Source: QHXQ01 sp036389375 (GTDB taxonomy: Bacteria > Acidobacteriota > Blastocatellia > Pyrinomonadales > Pyrinomonadaceae). Taken from it: a stretch of 14,894 bases of DNA. A program made the position numbers and the translations under genes. The notes below the pieces were generated by a model. The model made no database searches. It saw only the letters and a list, made by a program, of their open reading frames with translations, and was not told the origin of the DNA. The DNA lies in contig DASVQA010000214.1 in assembly GCA_036389375.1 (NCBI GenBank), positions 1 to 14,894 of the forward strand, given 5' to 3'. Shown here one piece after another: positions 6,465 to 14,664 of the stretch (the first letter of the stretch is position 1; each line of letters opens with the position of its first letter).

Positions 6465-8651
6465 CTAGTTGATGTAGGTGGAGATCGTGTCGGGGTCGAG
6501 CAGCGATTCGTCGCCGAGGTTGGCCGGCGGAGTTTCGGCGTGTGGGTGGGCGGGCGCTTTAACGAGCGCGGCGGCCCGCTCGCCCTCCACAGGGCGCGAG
6601 AAGAGATAGCCCTGACCGTAGGCGCAATTCAATTCGCGCAGGTGCGCCAGTTGCGCTTCGGTCTCAACGCCCTCCGCAATGACCTCCATGCCCAGATTAT
6701 TGGCCAGCGTAACAATCGTCCGCACGATCTCGGCGTTCTCGTCGCCCGCGCCCATGCGGGTGACGAACGAGCGGTCGATCTTCAGCGTCGAGACGGGGAA
6801 GCGGTGCAGATAGCTCAAGGACGAATAGCCCGTGCCGAAATCGTCAATTGAGAGTTGCACGCCGAGTGCGCGCAGTTGCATGAGCATCGCGGTGGCCGTT
6901 TCGGCGTTCTCCATGACGACCGATTCCGTGATCTCCAACTGTAGACAGTGTGGTGCGATCTGTGCCGCTGCAAGCGCCTGCTTGATCTGATCGATCAGGT
7001 GCGGCTGATTGAACTGCTTGCTCGACAGATTGACGCTGATGGTGAGCGCGCGCGGCGCGAGCTTTTGCAGCCGGCGTAGCTGCTGGCAGGCTTCCTGTAA
7101 GACCCAACGGCCGATCTCGAAGATAAGCCCAGTCTCCTCTGCGAGCGACACGAACTCGGTCGGCGCGACAAGCCCCCGCTCCGGATGATGCCAGCGCAAC
7201 AGCGCCTCGAAGCCTTTGATCTCGCCCGTCTCAAGCGAGACGACTGGTTGATAGTAAACAACGAACTCGCTGCGTTCGACGGCCCGCCGCAGATCGTTCT
7301 CAAGTTTCAACAGCGCGACGGCGCGCGCGTGCATGACCGTGTCGAACAACTCGTGGCGCGCTTTGCCGTTTTCTTTGGCGCGATACATGGCGGTGTCCGC
7401 GTCGCGCAGGACGTTCTCAGGCTGTTCGTAGCCGGTCGCGCTGAGCGCGATGCCGATGGACGCGGTCGTGTAGACCTCGTGCCCATTCAGGTTGAAGGAC
7501 TGCATCAACTCGTTCTGGATGCGCTCGGCCACAGAGATGGCGGCGCGGGCGTCCTCCAACCCGTCGAGCAGGATCGCAAACTCGTCGCCGCCGAGCCGCG
7601 CGACCGTGTCCATCGGACGCAGGCAGCCTTCAAGCCGCCGCGCCAGCGCGATGAGCAGGCGGTCGCCGGTGCTGTGACCGAGACTGTCGTTGATGTTCTT
7701 GAAGCGGTCAAGGTCAATGAAGAGGACGGCGAACAGGTGATCGGCGCGCCGGCGCGCGCGTTCGATGGCGAGCTTGAGATGGTCGAGCAGGAGCGTGCGG
7801 TTCGGCAGGCCCGTCAGCGCATCGTGGAAGGCGGCGTGGCGGAAGTGTTCGCGGCTGTGCTGCAACTCCTGACTGATGCGCTGCTGTTCAGCGATGTGCC
7901 GCGACAATTCTTCGACGTGGCGCTCGGCCTGCTCGATCTGCGCCATCTTCGTCTCGACGCTGTTGAGATAAGTGCGATAGGTGAAATAGACGATGGCGAT
8001 AATGGGCGTCGTGGCGATGACGGCGAAGAAGCCGGCCGTCTCGACCAGACGGGCGATGATGCCGGCGGCGGATGCGCCCGCAAAATAGGTGATCGAAGTG
8101 TAAAGAAAATGGCCCTTCCAGACGGGCCAGAAGCGTTCGTTCGCTTTGAGCGCCAGACAACCGGCGATCATGCTGGTGTTGGTCACGTACTGGATGAGCG
8201 CCATCAGGCAGAGCGCCATGATGAGCTTTTCCGAGTAGGCGTGGTGCGTGAGCAGTATGGGCGAGCCGAAACAGAAGCGTATGACCCAGACGGTGACAAA
8301 ATAGGTCAGCGCCAGCCCGCTCGCGTTGAACAGGTGGTGCATCTTCTTCGAGGTCACGCGCAGAGAGGTGCAGAGGCCCTCAAGTGCCGCCAGCACGATG
8401 GCCGCCTCGCCGTCGAACAGTAGGAGCGTCAGGAACAGGAACGTGTCGGAGACGGTAATCTGCCCGCGCACGCGGGGCACGCGCACGCTCAGGCGCGAGC
8501 CGATGCCAAGCGTGATGAGCGCCAGAATCAGGAAACGCAGGTCGAGCCGTGCCAACGGCAGACGGGCCGCCGAAAACGTGCAGGCCGCCGCGCCCAGCAC
8601 GATAATCGACCACATGAACGGCTTAGTGAAACGACTGGCGCTTGCTTCCAT
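6465..8651 (-). CDS. Membrane-anchored GGDEF-EAL cyclic-di-GMP turnover protein
   Basis: A 728-residue bifunctional c-di-GMP enzyme. The N-terminus (about 10-228) holds around six to seven hydrophobic helices, a MASE-like membrane sensor not matched to a named class. A charged coiled-coil-like stretch (about 230-268) links to a GGDEF domain (about 272-436): DALTGLPNR, FIDLDRFKNINDSLGH, GGDEF at 354-358 with the inhibitory-site RPMD (345-348) five residues before it. The EAL domain (about 445-698) keeps E482-A-L, NLS (541-543), ITES (574-577), DDFGTGYSSL (603-612), KIDRSF (624-629), AEGVE (659-663) and QGY (680-682), so both cyclase and phosphodiesterase motifs look intact. Net direction cannot be predicted. 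The ATG at 8651 has no clear Shine-Dalgarno; an extended -10 lies about 110 nt upstream. It controls the biofilm/motility second messenger; no c-di-GMP receptor gene is adjacent. Confidence 0.95.
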   Translation of the reverse strand: MEASASRFTKPFMWSIIVLGAAACTFSAARLPLARLDLRFLILALITLGIGSRLSVRVPRVRGQITVSDTFLFLTLLLFDGEAAIVLAALEGLCTSLRVTSKKMHHLFNASGLALTYFVTVWVIRFCFGSPILLTHHAYSEKLIMALCLMALIQYVTNTSMIAGCLALKANERFWPVWKGHFLYTSITYFAGASAAGIIARLVETAGFFAVIATTPIIAIVYFTYRTYLNSVETKMAQIEQAERHVEELSRHIAEQQRISQELQHSREHFRHAAFHDALTGLPNRTLLLDHLKLAIERARRRADHLFAVLFIDLDRFKNINDSLGHSTGDRLLIALARRLEGCLRPMDTVARLGGDEFAILLDGLEDARAAISVAERIQNELMQSFNLNGHEVYTTASIGIALSATGYEQPENVLRDADTAMYRAKENGKARHELFDTVMHARAVALLKLENDLRRAVERSEFVVYYQPVVSLETGEIKGFEALLRWHHPERGLVAPTEFVSLAEETGLIFEIGRWVLQEACQQLRRLQKLAPRALTISVNLSSKQFNQPHLIDQIKQALAAAQIAPHCLQLEITESVVMENAETATAMLMQLRALGVQLSIDDFGTGYSSLSYLHRFPVSTLKIDRSFVTRMGAGDENAEIVRTIVTLANNLGMEVIAEGVETEAQLAHLRELNCAYGQGYLFSRPVEGERAAALVKAPAHPHAETPPANLGDESLLDPDTISTYIN

Positions 8652-8757
8652 ACTGACAGAAGGCAGACGAATTTGATGCTTTATCGGGATTTAGTCTTGA
8701 GGTTAAACCTGGGGCAAATGCCGACGGGCCAAGGGGGGTAGCCCGCAACGCCTCTAA

Positions 8758-8766
8758 ACTATAGCA
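8758..8766 (-). promoter_or_regulatory. Extended -10 promoter for the GGDEF-EAL gene
   Basis: On the - strand TGC is followed by TATAGT (complement of 8758-8766), an extended -10 with 5/6 match to TATAAT. No -35 consensus is visible 16-18 nt upstream, as allowed for extended -10 promoters. Transcription would start near 8751, leaving a leader of about 100 nt that can form a small CGGGC/GCCCG hairpin. Confidence 0.45.
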
Positions 8767-8842
8767 CATAAAGTACGTAGCAGGGGCAAACTTACACGCA
8801 AAAAATATTTCAACGCTATCTCCTGCGCTGATACCACTTAGA

Positions 8843-8855
8843 AACGGCTGCCGTT
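8843..8855. repeat. 13-bp palindrome AACGGCTGCCGTT, possible operator
   Basis: AACGGC and GCCGTT flank a single T in perfect dyad symmetry within the gene-free spacer, about 80 bp upstream of the GGDEF-EAL -10. It is too tight for a hairpin loop and is more likely a protein-binding dyad, if functional. No regulator can be assigned. Confidence 0.35.
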
Positions 8856-9112
8856 CGCCCAACAAAACCGCAGACTTTCGGCAAAAGTCGGTTAAGTATT
8901 TATGGTTTCTTAGAATTACACTGGGGGTGATGACGGCGAGGCCGGTGTCGGGCAAGGTCGGGTGGGGCTGAACCGAGAGCGGCTCCGGTGCAATTCGGCA
9001 CAATCAGACCGTTCTAAACCTAAATGCTGGCTTATTTTACAACTTTCTGTTACCATCCGGCATTTTTACAGGGTAGCGCGCCCGAGCGTAGAAACAAAGC
9101 GAGCGGAGCGTC

Positions 9113-9170
9113 CGTATCAACCAATGCAACAAGATGCCCGGCGGCTGCATCTAATCCCTGTCGTATCAAC
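9113..9170 (+). repeat. Direct repeat CGTATCAAC, two copies 49 bp apart
   Basis: Identical 9-mers at 9113-9121 and 9162-9170 upstream of rpoD. The second copy overlaps the left arm of the dyad at 9163-9194. Could be repeated regulator sites or chance. Confidence 0.3.
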
Positions 9171-9194
9171 AGCTTAATTTCAAGCTGATGATAC
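9163..9194 (+). repeat. Imperfect 13-bp dyad/hairpin in the rpoD upstream region
   Basis: GTATCA-A-CAGCTT (9163-9175) pairs with AAGCTG-A-TGATAC (9182-9194) around a 6-nt loop, with one A/A mismatch. It is immediately followed by TTGACC. It could be an RNA hairpin in the rpoD leader or an operator dyad. There is no T-tract directly after it, so it is not a terminator. Confidence 0.5.
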
Positions 9195-9285
9195 TTGACC
9201 GGCGGGCCATTATGGACGGCTTAAAGCCCCAAGCCACTTTTTTATCAAGCGGGGCAGGCGTTGGCAGGGCGCAATTGAGGTACTC

Positions 9286-11016
9286 ATGAGCATGAATATG
9301 AACAAGCGTGGTGACGAGGGGTTCATGGAGACTCGGGGCAACAGCAACTATTCGCCCTTCGAGGCGTTGGGTCAGGAACTGGCCGAAGATGCCATCCCGG
9401 CTGACATCGAAGACGTGCTGCAAAAACTCGACGGCGCGAATCTCGGCGAGGCGCACACGGACGACCTGCTCATCGAACAGGCCGCTACGACCGTCGCGCA
9501 CGACGAGCAGCACGAAGACGCCTTTGCCGAGGAAGACGACTTAGACCTATCGGCGGGCGACGACGATAAATCAATCGATCCTGTCCGCATGTATCTGCGG
9601 CAGATGGGTACTGTGCCGCTTTTAACGCGCGAGCAGGAAGTTTCCATCGCCAAGCGCATCGAGGCCGGCATCGTCCGGTCGAACCGCGTGATCGCCCGTT
9701 CGCCCATTGCCGCCGCCGAACTGCTGCGGATCGGCGATGAACTGGAATCGGGCGCGCTCAGCATACGCGATGTCGTAGCCTTCTCGGATCAGGCCGACAT
9801 GGCCGAGGTTGAGGATAAGGCGGACGAGTATTTGCAGTGGACGTTGGAGCACATCCAGCGTATCCGCAAGCTGACGCAGGACGGCTTGAAAGAATGGACG
9901 AAGCTGCGCGCCGAACAGCAACTCGCGCGCGGCAAGAAGCCCGGCAAAAAACTGCTGCGCATGAAGCGCAAGGTCGCCAGCATACGGCTCGCGTTGGCGC
10001 GTGAGATCGCTAATCTCAAGTTGAAAGAGAGCGCCCGGCAACGCCTGATCGACGCCATCGCGGCGTCGTGGAAAGAGGTGCGCACGGCCGAACGCGAGAT
10101 CGAGCAGTACACGGAGAAACTGAACCGCAAACGGATCAAGCCGGAAGACGCGAAGGAGTACAAGCGGCACATCACGGCTGCCAAGCGTCGGCTCAAGCAG
10201 GTTGAAATAGACCGGCACGTTTCGCCGGTCGAGATCAAACGCGCACACATGGCGGTTGCCAAGAGCGAGGCACAGACCGTGCAGGCGAAGCGCGAGTTGA
10301 CGGAGGCGAATCTGCGGCTCGTCGTCTCCATCGCCAAAAAGTACACGAATCGCGGGCTACAGTTCCTCGACCTGATTCAGGAAGGGAACATCGGCTTGAT
10401 GCGCGGCGTGGACAAGTTCGAGTGGCGACGTGGCTACAAGTTCTCGACCTATGCGACGTGGTGGATCAGGCAGGCCATCACGCGGGCGATTGCCGATCAA
10501 GCGCGCACCATTCGCATCCCCGTCCACATGATCGAGACGATCAACAAGCTCGTGCGTACCTCGCGCGCGCTCGTGCAGGAGTTGGGACGCGAACCGACAA
10601 GCGAAGAGATCGCGGATCGCGTGGACATGCCGGTGTCGAAGGTGCGGAGCGTCTTCAAACTGGCGCAGCAGCCGATCTCTCTGGAGACGCCCATCGGTGA
10701 AGAAGAGGATTCGCACCTCGGCGACTTCATCGAAGACAAGTCGCGCGTGAACCCGTCCGATTCGGTCGTCGCATCGAACCTGCGGCAGATTACGGACGAG
10801 GTGTTGGCCACTCTGTCGCCGCGCGAAGAGAAGGTCATCAAGCTGCGTTACGGGATCGGCACGCAGGGCGAGGAACACACGCTCGAAGAGGTCGGCAAGG
10901 ACTTCGACGTGACGCGCGAGCGCATCCGGCAGATTGAAGCGAAGGCGCTGAGGAAACTCCGTCATCCTTCGCGCGCACGTCTGCTCAAGGCGTTCATCAA
11001 CGGCTTGCAGCAATAA
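9286..11016 (+). CDS. rpoD: Primary RNA polymerase sigma factor (sigma70/RpoD)
   Basis: The housekeeping sigma factor directing core RNA polymerase to -35/-10 promoters; 576 residues. An acidic N-terminal part (about 28-95) replaces a full region 1.1. Region 1.2 is at 98-128 (DPVRMYLRQMG, PLLTREQEVSIAKRIEAG), followed by a long Lys/Arg-rich helical non-conserved region (about 130-335). Region 2 is at 338-412 with LRLVVSIAKKYTNRGLQFLD, GYKFSTYATWWIRQAI and IADQARTIRIPVHM. Region 3 is at about 420-500, and region 4 at about 505-565 with LSPREEKVIKLRYG and the helix-turn-helix TLEEVGKDFDVTRERIRQIE. The start ATG at 9286 has GAGG (9277-9280) five bases before it; in-frame ATGs at 9292 and 9298 are less well spaced. 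In region 2.3 the usual EYRRGYKF reads EWRRGYKF (W380). It is monocistronic, with its own terminator. Confidence 0.97.
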   Translation: MSMNMNKRGDEGFMETRGNSNYSPFEALGQELAEDAIPADIEDVLQKLDGANLGEAHTDDLLIEQAATTVAHDEQHEDAFAEEDDLDLSAGDDDKSIDPVRMYLRQMGTVPLLTREQEVSIAKRIEAGIVRSNRVIARSPIAAAELLRIGDELESGALSIRDVVAFSDQADMAEVEDKADEYLQWTLEHIQRIRKLTQDGLKEWTKLRAEQQLARGKKPGKKLLRMKRKVASIRLALAREIANLKLKESARQRLIDAIAASWKEVRTAEREIEQYTEKLNRKRIKPEDAKEYKRHITAAKRRLKQVEIDRHVSPVEIKRAHMAVAKSEAQTVQAKRELTEANLRLVVSIAKKYTNRGLQFLDLIQEGNIGLMRGVDKFEWRRGYKFSTYATWWIRQAITRAIADQARTIRIPVHMIETINKLVRTSRALVQELGREPTSEEIADRVDMPVSKVRSVFKLAQQPISLETPIGEEEDSHLGDFIEDKSRVNPSDSVVASNLRQITDEVLATLSPREEKVIKLRYGIGTQGEEHTLEEVGKDFDVTRERIRQIEAKALRKLRHPSRARLLKAFINGLQQ

Positions 11017-11045
11017 GCCGCGCAGACGGACGCAAAGCACAACAG

Positions 11046-11084
11046 AAGCGGGAGTCGAATTAGTTCGACTCCCGCTTTTCTCTT
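11046..11084 (+). terminator. Rho-independent terminator of rpoD
   Basis: A perfect 14-bp stem (11046-11059 with 11064-11077) closes a TTAG loop and runs into TTTTCTCTT. It begins 30 nt after the rpoD stop and lies before the end of the convergent amidohydrolase gene. Confidence 0.92.
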
Positions 11085-11115
11085 GCCAGTTGCGAGAGAA
11101 TAGGGCGTGTTAAAT

Positions 11116-12390
11116 CTAACGCTGCCGCAGCAACTCGTGCTTTACGATCTGCCCCTCTTTCATTACGAACCCGACGTGTTCAAGCACACCGATGTCGCGT
11201 AAAGGGTCGCCCGCGACGGCGATCAGATCGGCCAGCATGCCGGGTTTGACCGCGCCGACCTGTCCATCTAAGGCCAGCAGACGCGCCGCGTCGAACGTCG
11301 CCGCGCGGACAGCTTCGGCCGGCGTCAGTCCGGCTTTGACGAGCCACTGAAGTTCACGCGCGTTCTGCCCGTGCAGCCCGGCGACAGCATCCGAGCCGGC
11401 CACGATCCACACGCCCGCCGCATGTGCGCGGCGCGCATTCTCAAGATTGCGCGTTTGCAGGCGCTCGAAGAAATCCCAGGCCGAATCGCCAAACTCGAAC
11501 TGACTTTTGTGCGCGAGGTAATGCGTGGGCAGATAGAGCGTGGGCACGAGCGCGGTGTGATGCTCGGCGAGCAGGCGGATAGCTTCGGCGTCGAGAAACG
11601 AGCCGTGCTCGACCGAAGCGCAGCCGCCGCGCACGGCCGCTTTCACGGCCGCCGCCTCATGCGCGTGTACGGCCACGCGCTTGCCGGCGCGCGCGGCCTC
11701 TTCAACCGCAGCCCTGATCTCGCCCTCGCTCAAGAGCGGACGACCCTGCCCGTCCACACCCTCGAACACCTTGATCACGTCCGCGCCTTCGCGCACGCGC
11801 GCACGCACAAACTCGCGTATGAGTGCGAGCCGCGCGCCGGCGTCGGCTGCGTCGTAAAGATCGTCGGGCAGGAGCGGTGCGCCGGAGACGACGAGGCGCG
11901 GCCCCTCCGTCGTGCCGCGCGCGATCTGGTCGCGTAACAGTATGTCAACGCGCTGCCCCGCGCCGAGATTGCGCACTGTCGTGTAGCCTGCGAGCAGCGT
12001 GTCGCGCGCATTGGCGGCCGAATATTTGAGCGTCACGTCTGCGCTCGCGTCGCCCGATAGCCCGAAGTGGCCCGAGGCGTCGAAGTGGTAGGTGATGTGC
12101 GTGTGCGCGTCAATCAGACCGGGCAGCAAGGTCGCATCGCCGAGATCGACGACCTGCGCGCCGCCCGTGTCTGTGCTGCTCGTGCTGACGGACGTGATCC
12201 GCGCGCCTTCTATCACCACGAACGGATGCTCGATGAACCGCCCGCGCTCAACGTCCAGGAGCCGCGCCGCCCGGACGACGATGCGTTGCGGCGCTGGCGT
12301 CGAACTGCGATTCGTTTGGGCTGATCGCCCCGCGCATGAAGGCAGGCAGAGCAGGAGCAGCAGCAGGTGTTTGATGAAGTGCTTGGGCAT
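11116..12390 (-). CDS. Amidohydrolase-family lipoprotein (imidazolonepropionase/dipeptidase-like)
   Basis: A 424-residue metal-dependent hydrolase with an N-terminal lipoprotein signal: KHFIK, a leucine-rich core and lipobox LPSC with C19 as the lipidated residue, so it is probably membrane-anchored outside the cytoplasm. The (beta/alpha)8 metal ligands are present: H96 and H98 in DAHTH, K207 in VIKVFEG (likely carboxylated bridging lysine), H242/H244 in VHAHE, H262 in EHGS and D334 in AGSDA. The C-terminal composite strand reads VKPGMLADLIAV. Members cleave cyclic amides or dipeptides such as Xaa-Pro; the substrate cannot be fixed. It starts at ATG 12390, 9 nt after the DUF2071 gene stop, without a clear Shine-Dalgarno, so it is the third gene of the - strand operon and may rely on translational coupling. 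A role in peptide scavenging or detoxification is inference. Confidence 0.92.
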   Translation of the reverse strand: MPKHFIKHLLLLLLCLPSCAGRSAQTNRSSTPAPQRIVVRAARLLDVERGRFIEHPFVVIEGARITSVSTSSTDTGGAQVVDLGDATLLPGLIDAHTHITYHFDASGHFGLSGDASADVTLKYSAANARDTLLAGYTTVRNLGAGQRVDILLRDQIARGTTEGPRLVVSGAPLLPDDLYDAADAGARLALIREFVRARVREGADVIKVFEGVDGQGRPLLSEGEIRAAVEEAARAGKRVAVHAHEAAAVKAAVRGGCASVEHGSFLDAEAIRLLAEHHTALVPTLYLPTHYLAHKSQFEFGDSAWDFFERLQTRNLENARRAHAAGVWIVAGSDAVAGLHGQNARELQWLVKAGLTPAEAVRAATFDAARLLALDGQVGAVKPGMLADLIAVAGDPLRDIGVLEHVGFVMKEGQIVKHELLRQR

Positions 12391-12399
12391 CGGGTCAGG

Positions 12400-13139
12400 C
12401 TAAACGCGTTCGGGCGGCCAGATGTCAACGGCTAAGGCCTCGGCGTAATGCAACAGAGGCTCGCCGGCCGGCGTTGGTAGTCCGTCGCCCTCGATCATTG
12501 TGGAGCGAAAAGCCGATAGCTTGGCCTGCTGCAAAGGCCATGGCCGGTGATGTATGCGTGCGCGATAGAGGCTTGTGCCGCTCGCGGCGTAGAGGCAGTA
12601 GCGTTCGACGAGGAAGAACTCCAACGAGCCGGGCTGCGCTTCCGGCAAGTCCGCGCCGGCCGTCCACGTCGCTTGAAACTCGGCGCGTTTGTTCGATTCG
12701 TTGCGCCGCAGCTTGTAGTCGATGGTCTGGTCTGCGTCGGCTAGTTCGATCTCGGCGTGATAGTAGGGCAGGTGATAGAACGTGCGTGCGCCGAGCACGG
12801 TCGGCAGGCTGTTTGTGTTGAGCGAGAAGAACCAGACGCCGGGCACGCCGTCGTAATGCACGTAGGTGCGGACGTTCAACTCGTGGAAGTCGCTGAGATA
12901 GGGAACGGGCGGCGTGAAACTAAGGCGCACGTCCCACAAGGTAAACGGCGTGATCGCGATCCACGCGCTGCCGTCGTAAGTGTCAATGGTCAGCCGGTCG
13001 GGGATGAGCGGGCGCAACTGGCGCGCTGCGATGCGCCAGTGCATGAAGAGGAGTTTCCCCCAGTGATGCTCCATCAGCGGCAGCCCATCGGGCCGCGCGC
13101 GAATCGAGAGCCGGTCGATCTTAGCCGTTTCATCTTTGC

Positions 13140-13143
<4 letters not shown>
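12400..13143 (-). CDS. DUF2071/YqjF-family protein
   Basis: A 247-residue soluble protein of the YqjF-like DUF2071 family, whose biochemical function is unknown. Recognisable blocks are LLFMHWRI (31-38), LRPLIPDRLTIDTYDGSAWI (43-62), FHELNVRTYV (86-95), GVWFFSLNTNS (102-112) and FFLVERYCLY (176-185), in the order seen in the family. The start ATG at 13143 has AAGGGGA (complement of 13151-13157) 7 nt before it; an open frame continues 26 codons upstream but overlaps the preceding gene and is unlikely. Its ATG overlaps the TGA of the AlkA-like gene (ATGA), so the two are translationally coupled. No signal peptide or membrane segment. The pairing with a base-excision glycosylase and an amidohydrolase does not suggest an obvious common substrate. 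Confidence 0.9.
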
Positions 13144-13862
<719 letters not shown>

Positions 13863-13871
13863 CGGCGCGGA

Positions 13872-13909
13872 GAAACTAAAAGTCCAGCCGCAACGCACTT
13901 GGCTGGACT
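13872..13909 (-). terminator. Hairpin with T-tract after tRNA-Leu (terminator or attenuator)
   Basis: On the - strand a 9-bp stem AGTCCAGCC/GGCTGGACT (13881-13889 with 13901-13909) encloses an 11-nt loop and is followed by TTTTAGTTT. It begins 18 nt past the tRNA end and ends about 10-18 nt before the AlkA-like ATG, so it lies in the position of that gene's leader. Confidence 0.65.
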
Positions 13910-13926
13910 GAGCGCAGTCAATGCTG

Positions 13927-14011
<85 letters not shown>

Positions 14012-14023
14012 ATTAGCGGGCAA

Positions 14024-14053
14024 AAGATAGCATGCAGCGCGCGCCGAAACCAA
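14024..14053 (-). promoter_or_regulatory. Promoter of tRNA-Leu(UAA)
   Basis: On the - strand TTGGTT (complement of 14048-14053), an 18-nt spacer and TATCTT (complement of 14024-14029), the latter preceded by TGC as an extended -10. The predicted start is near 14017, six bases before the mature 5' end. A GC-rich stretch lies between the elements. Confidence 0.5.
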
Positions 14054-14057
14054 CTCC

Positions 14058-14087
14058 TTCACAGGCGGCGGCGGGTGATGTTAAACT
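14058..14087 (+). promoter_or_regulatory. Promoter of fur
   Basis: TTCACA (14058-14063, 5/6 match to TTGACA), an 18-nt spacer and TAAACT (14082-14087) preceded by TGT as an extended -10. Predicted start near 14094, leaving about 10 nt before the ATG at 14104 and no Shine-Dalgarno, so the fur mRNA would be nearly leaderless. Confidence 0.5.
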
Positions 14088-14103
14088 AGCCACATAACCG
14101 AAG

Positions 14104-14643
14104 ATGAGCGAGCAAGCCGCAACCAAACCGCGCCAGCCGAACATGACGGAAGAACAGGAAATCTTTCATCGCCACATACAGAAGGCGGGCCTCAAGCGCA
14201 CGGCGCAGCGCGACCTCATTCTCGAAGTCTTCCTGCGCACCGAGGAGCATCTCTCAAGCGAAGACCTCTACCGGCTCGTGCAGCAGGAAGACTCCGACAT
14301 CGGCCAGACCACCGTCTATCGCACGCTCAAACTGCTGACGGATGCGGGCCTTGCGCGCGAAGTGCGCTTCGGCGACGGGCGTACGCGCTACGAGCATAAT
14401 TACAAGCACCCGCATCACGACCACTTGATCTGTACGCAATGCGGCAAGACGGTCGAGTTCTTCTCGGCCGACATGGAGGCGCTGCAAGATCAGATCGCCG
14501 GTCAGCATAAATTTGAATTGACGCATCACACCTTGCGCATGTTCGGCTACTGTCCCGAATGTCGCAAGCGCCGCGCACACGCCGAAGACTCGACTGCGGC
14601 CGAGCCGCGCATACGCTTCGCCTCCGCGCCCAGCACCGGCTGA
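14104..14643 (+). CDS. fur: Fur-family metal-responsive transcriptional regulator
   Basis: A 179-residue Fur-family repressor. The winged-helix domain (about 15-90) includes GLKRTAQRDLILEVFLRTEEH, SSEDLYRLV and the recognition helix TTVYRTLKLLTDAGL (69-83). The dimerisation/metal domain (about 94-155) has YEHNYKHPHHDHLICTQCG with H104, H105 and H107, the zinc pair C110/C113, E118 in VEFF, and a second CPEC pair (C150/C153), so structural and regulatory metal sites look intact. The tail after 155 is long, charged and unconserved. Such proteins bind Fe2+ (or Zn/Mn or heme in subfamilies) and repress uptake genes; Fur proper is the best fit but PerR or Zur cannot be excluded from sequence alone. 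The ATG at 14104 has no Shine-Dalgarno and follows its candidate promoter by about 17 nt; ATG at 14143 is an alternative. It is divergent from tRNA-Leu and followed by a 46-codon gene. Confidence 0.95.
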   Translation: MSEQAATKPRQPNMTEEQEIFHRHIQKAGLKRTAQRDLILEVFLRTEEHLSSEDLYRLVQQEDSDIGQTTVYRTLKLLTDAGLAREVRFGDGRTRYEHNYKHPHHDHLICTQCGKTVEFFSADMEALQDQIAGQHKFELTHHTLRMFGYCPECRKRRAHAEDSTAAEPRIRFASAPSTG

Positions 14644-14664
14644 CGGGCGACACATCTATCCGAA

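Larger units (their letters stand above)
8652..9285. other. Gene-free 634-bp divergent spacer between the GGDEF-EAL gene and rpoD
   Basis: No convincing gene was found; open frames here (8623-9003 on -, 8962-9177 on +) look like chance, with no family resemblance. Base composition drops to AT-rich in 8755-8930 and 9000-9070, in contrast with the genes. It contains an extended -10 for the - strand gene, a 13-bp palindrome (8843-8855), a small GACTTT/AAAGTC hairpin (8873-8889), a repeated CGTATCAAC (9113 and 9162), a dyad at 9163-9194 and a TTTTTT run at 9238-9243 just after a weak GGCTT/AAGCC stem. On the + strand TTAGAAT near 8910 could be a -10, giving rpoD a long leader. The rpoD leader or a small RNA could occupy this space. 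Confidence 0.6.

Noticed and set aside
7185..8423. 412-codon + strand frame antisense to the GGDEF-EAL gene
   Set aside because: Complement-frame shadow typical of GC-rich coding DNA; the - strand frame carries all GGDEF and EAL motifs.
8710..8800. Loose resemblance on the + strand to a class I cyclic-di-GMP riboswitch (GGGGCAAAT, CGCAACGCCTC, TAAAC, GTAGCAGGGG)
   Set aside because: The strand is opposite to the GGDEF-EAL gene, the conserved core and tetraloop hairpin are not in place, and the only downstream gene is rpoD 500 bp away. A covariance-model scan would settle it.
8623..9003. 126-codon - strand frame overlapping the GGDEF-EAL start
   Set aside because: Composition is unlike the neighbouring proteins, no motif is recognisable and no ribosome site precedes it.
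8970..9005. CCGGTGCAATTCGG, reminiscent of part of a cobalamin riboswitch
   Set aside because: No B12 box or other conserved segments follow, and rpoD is not a cobalamin-regulated gene.
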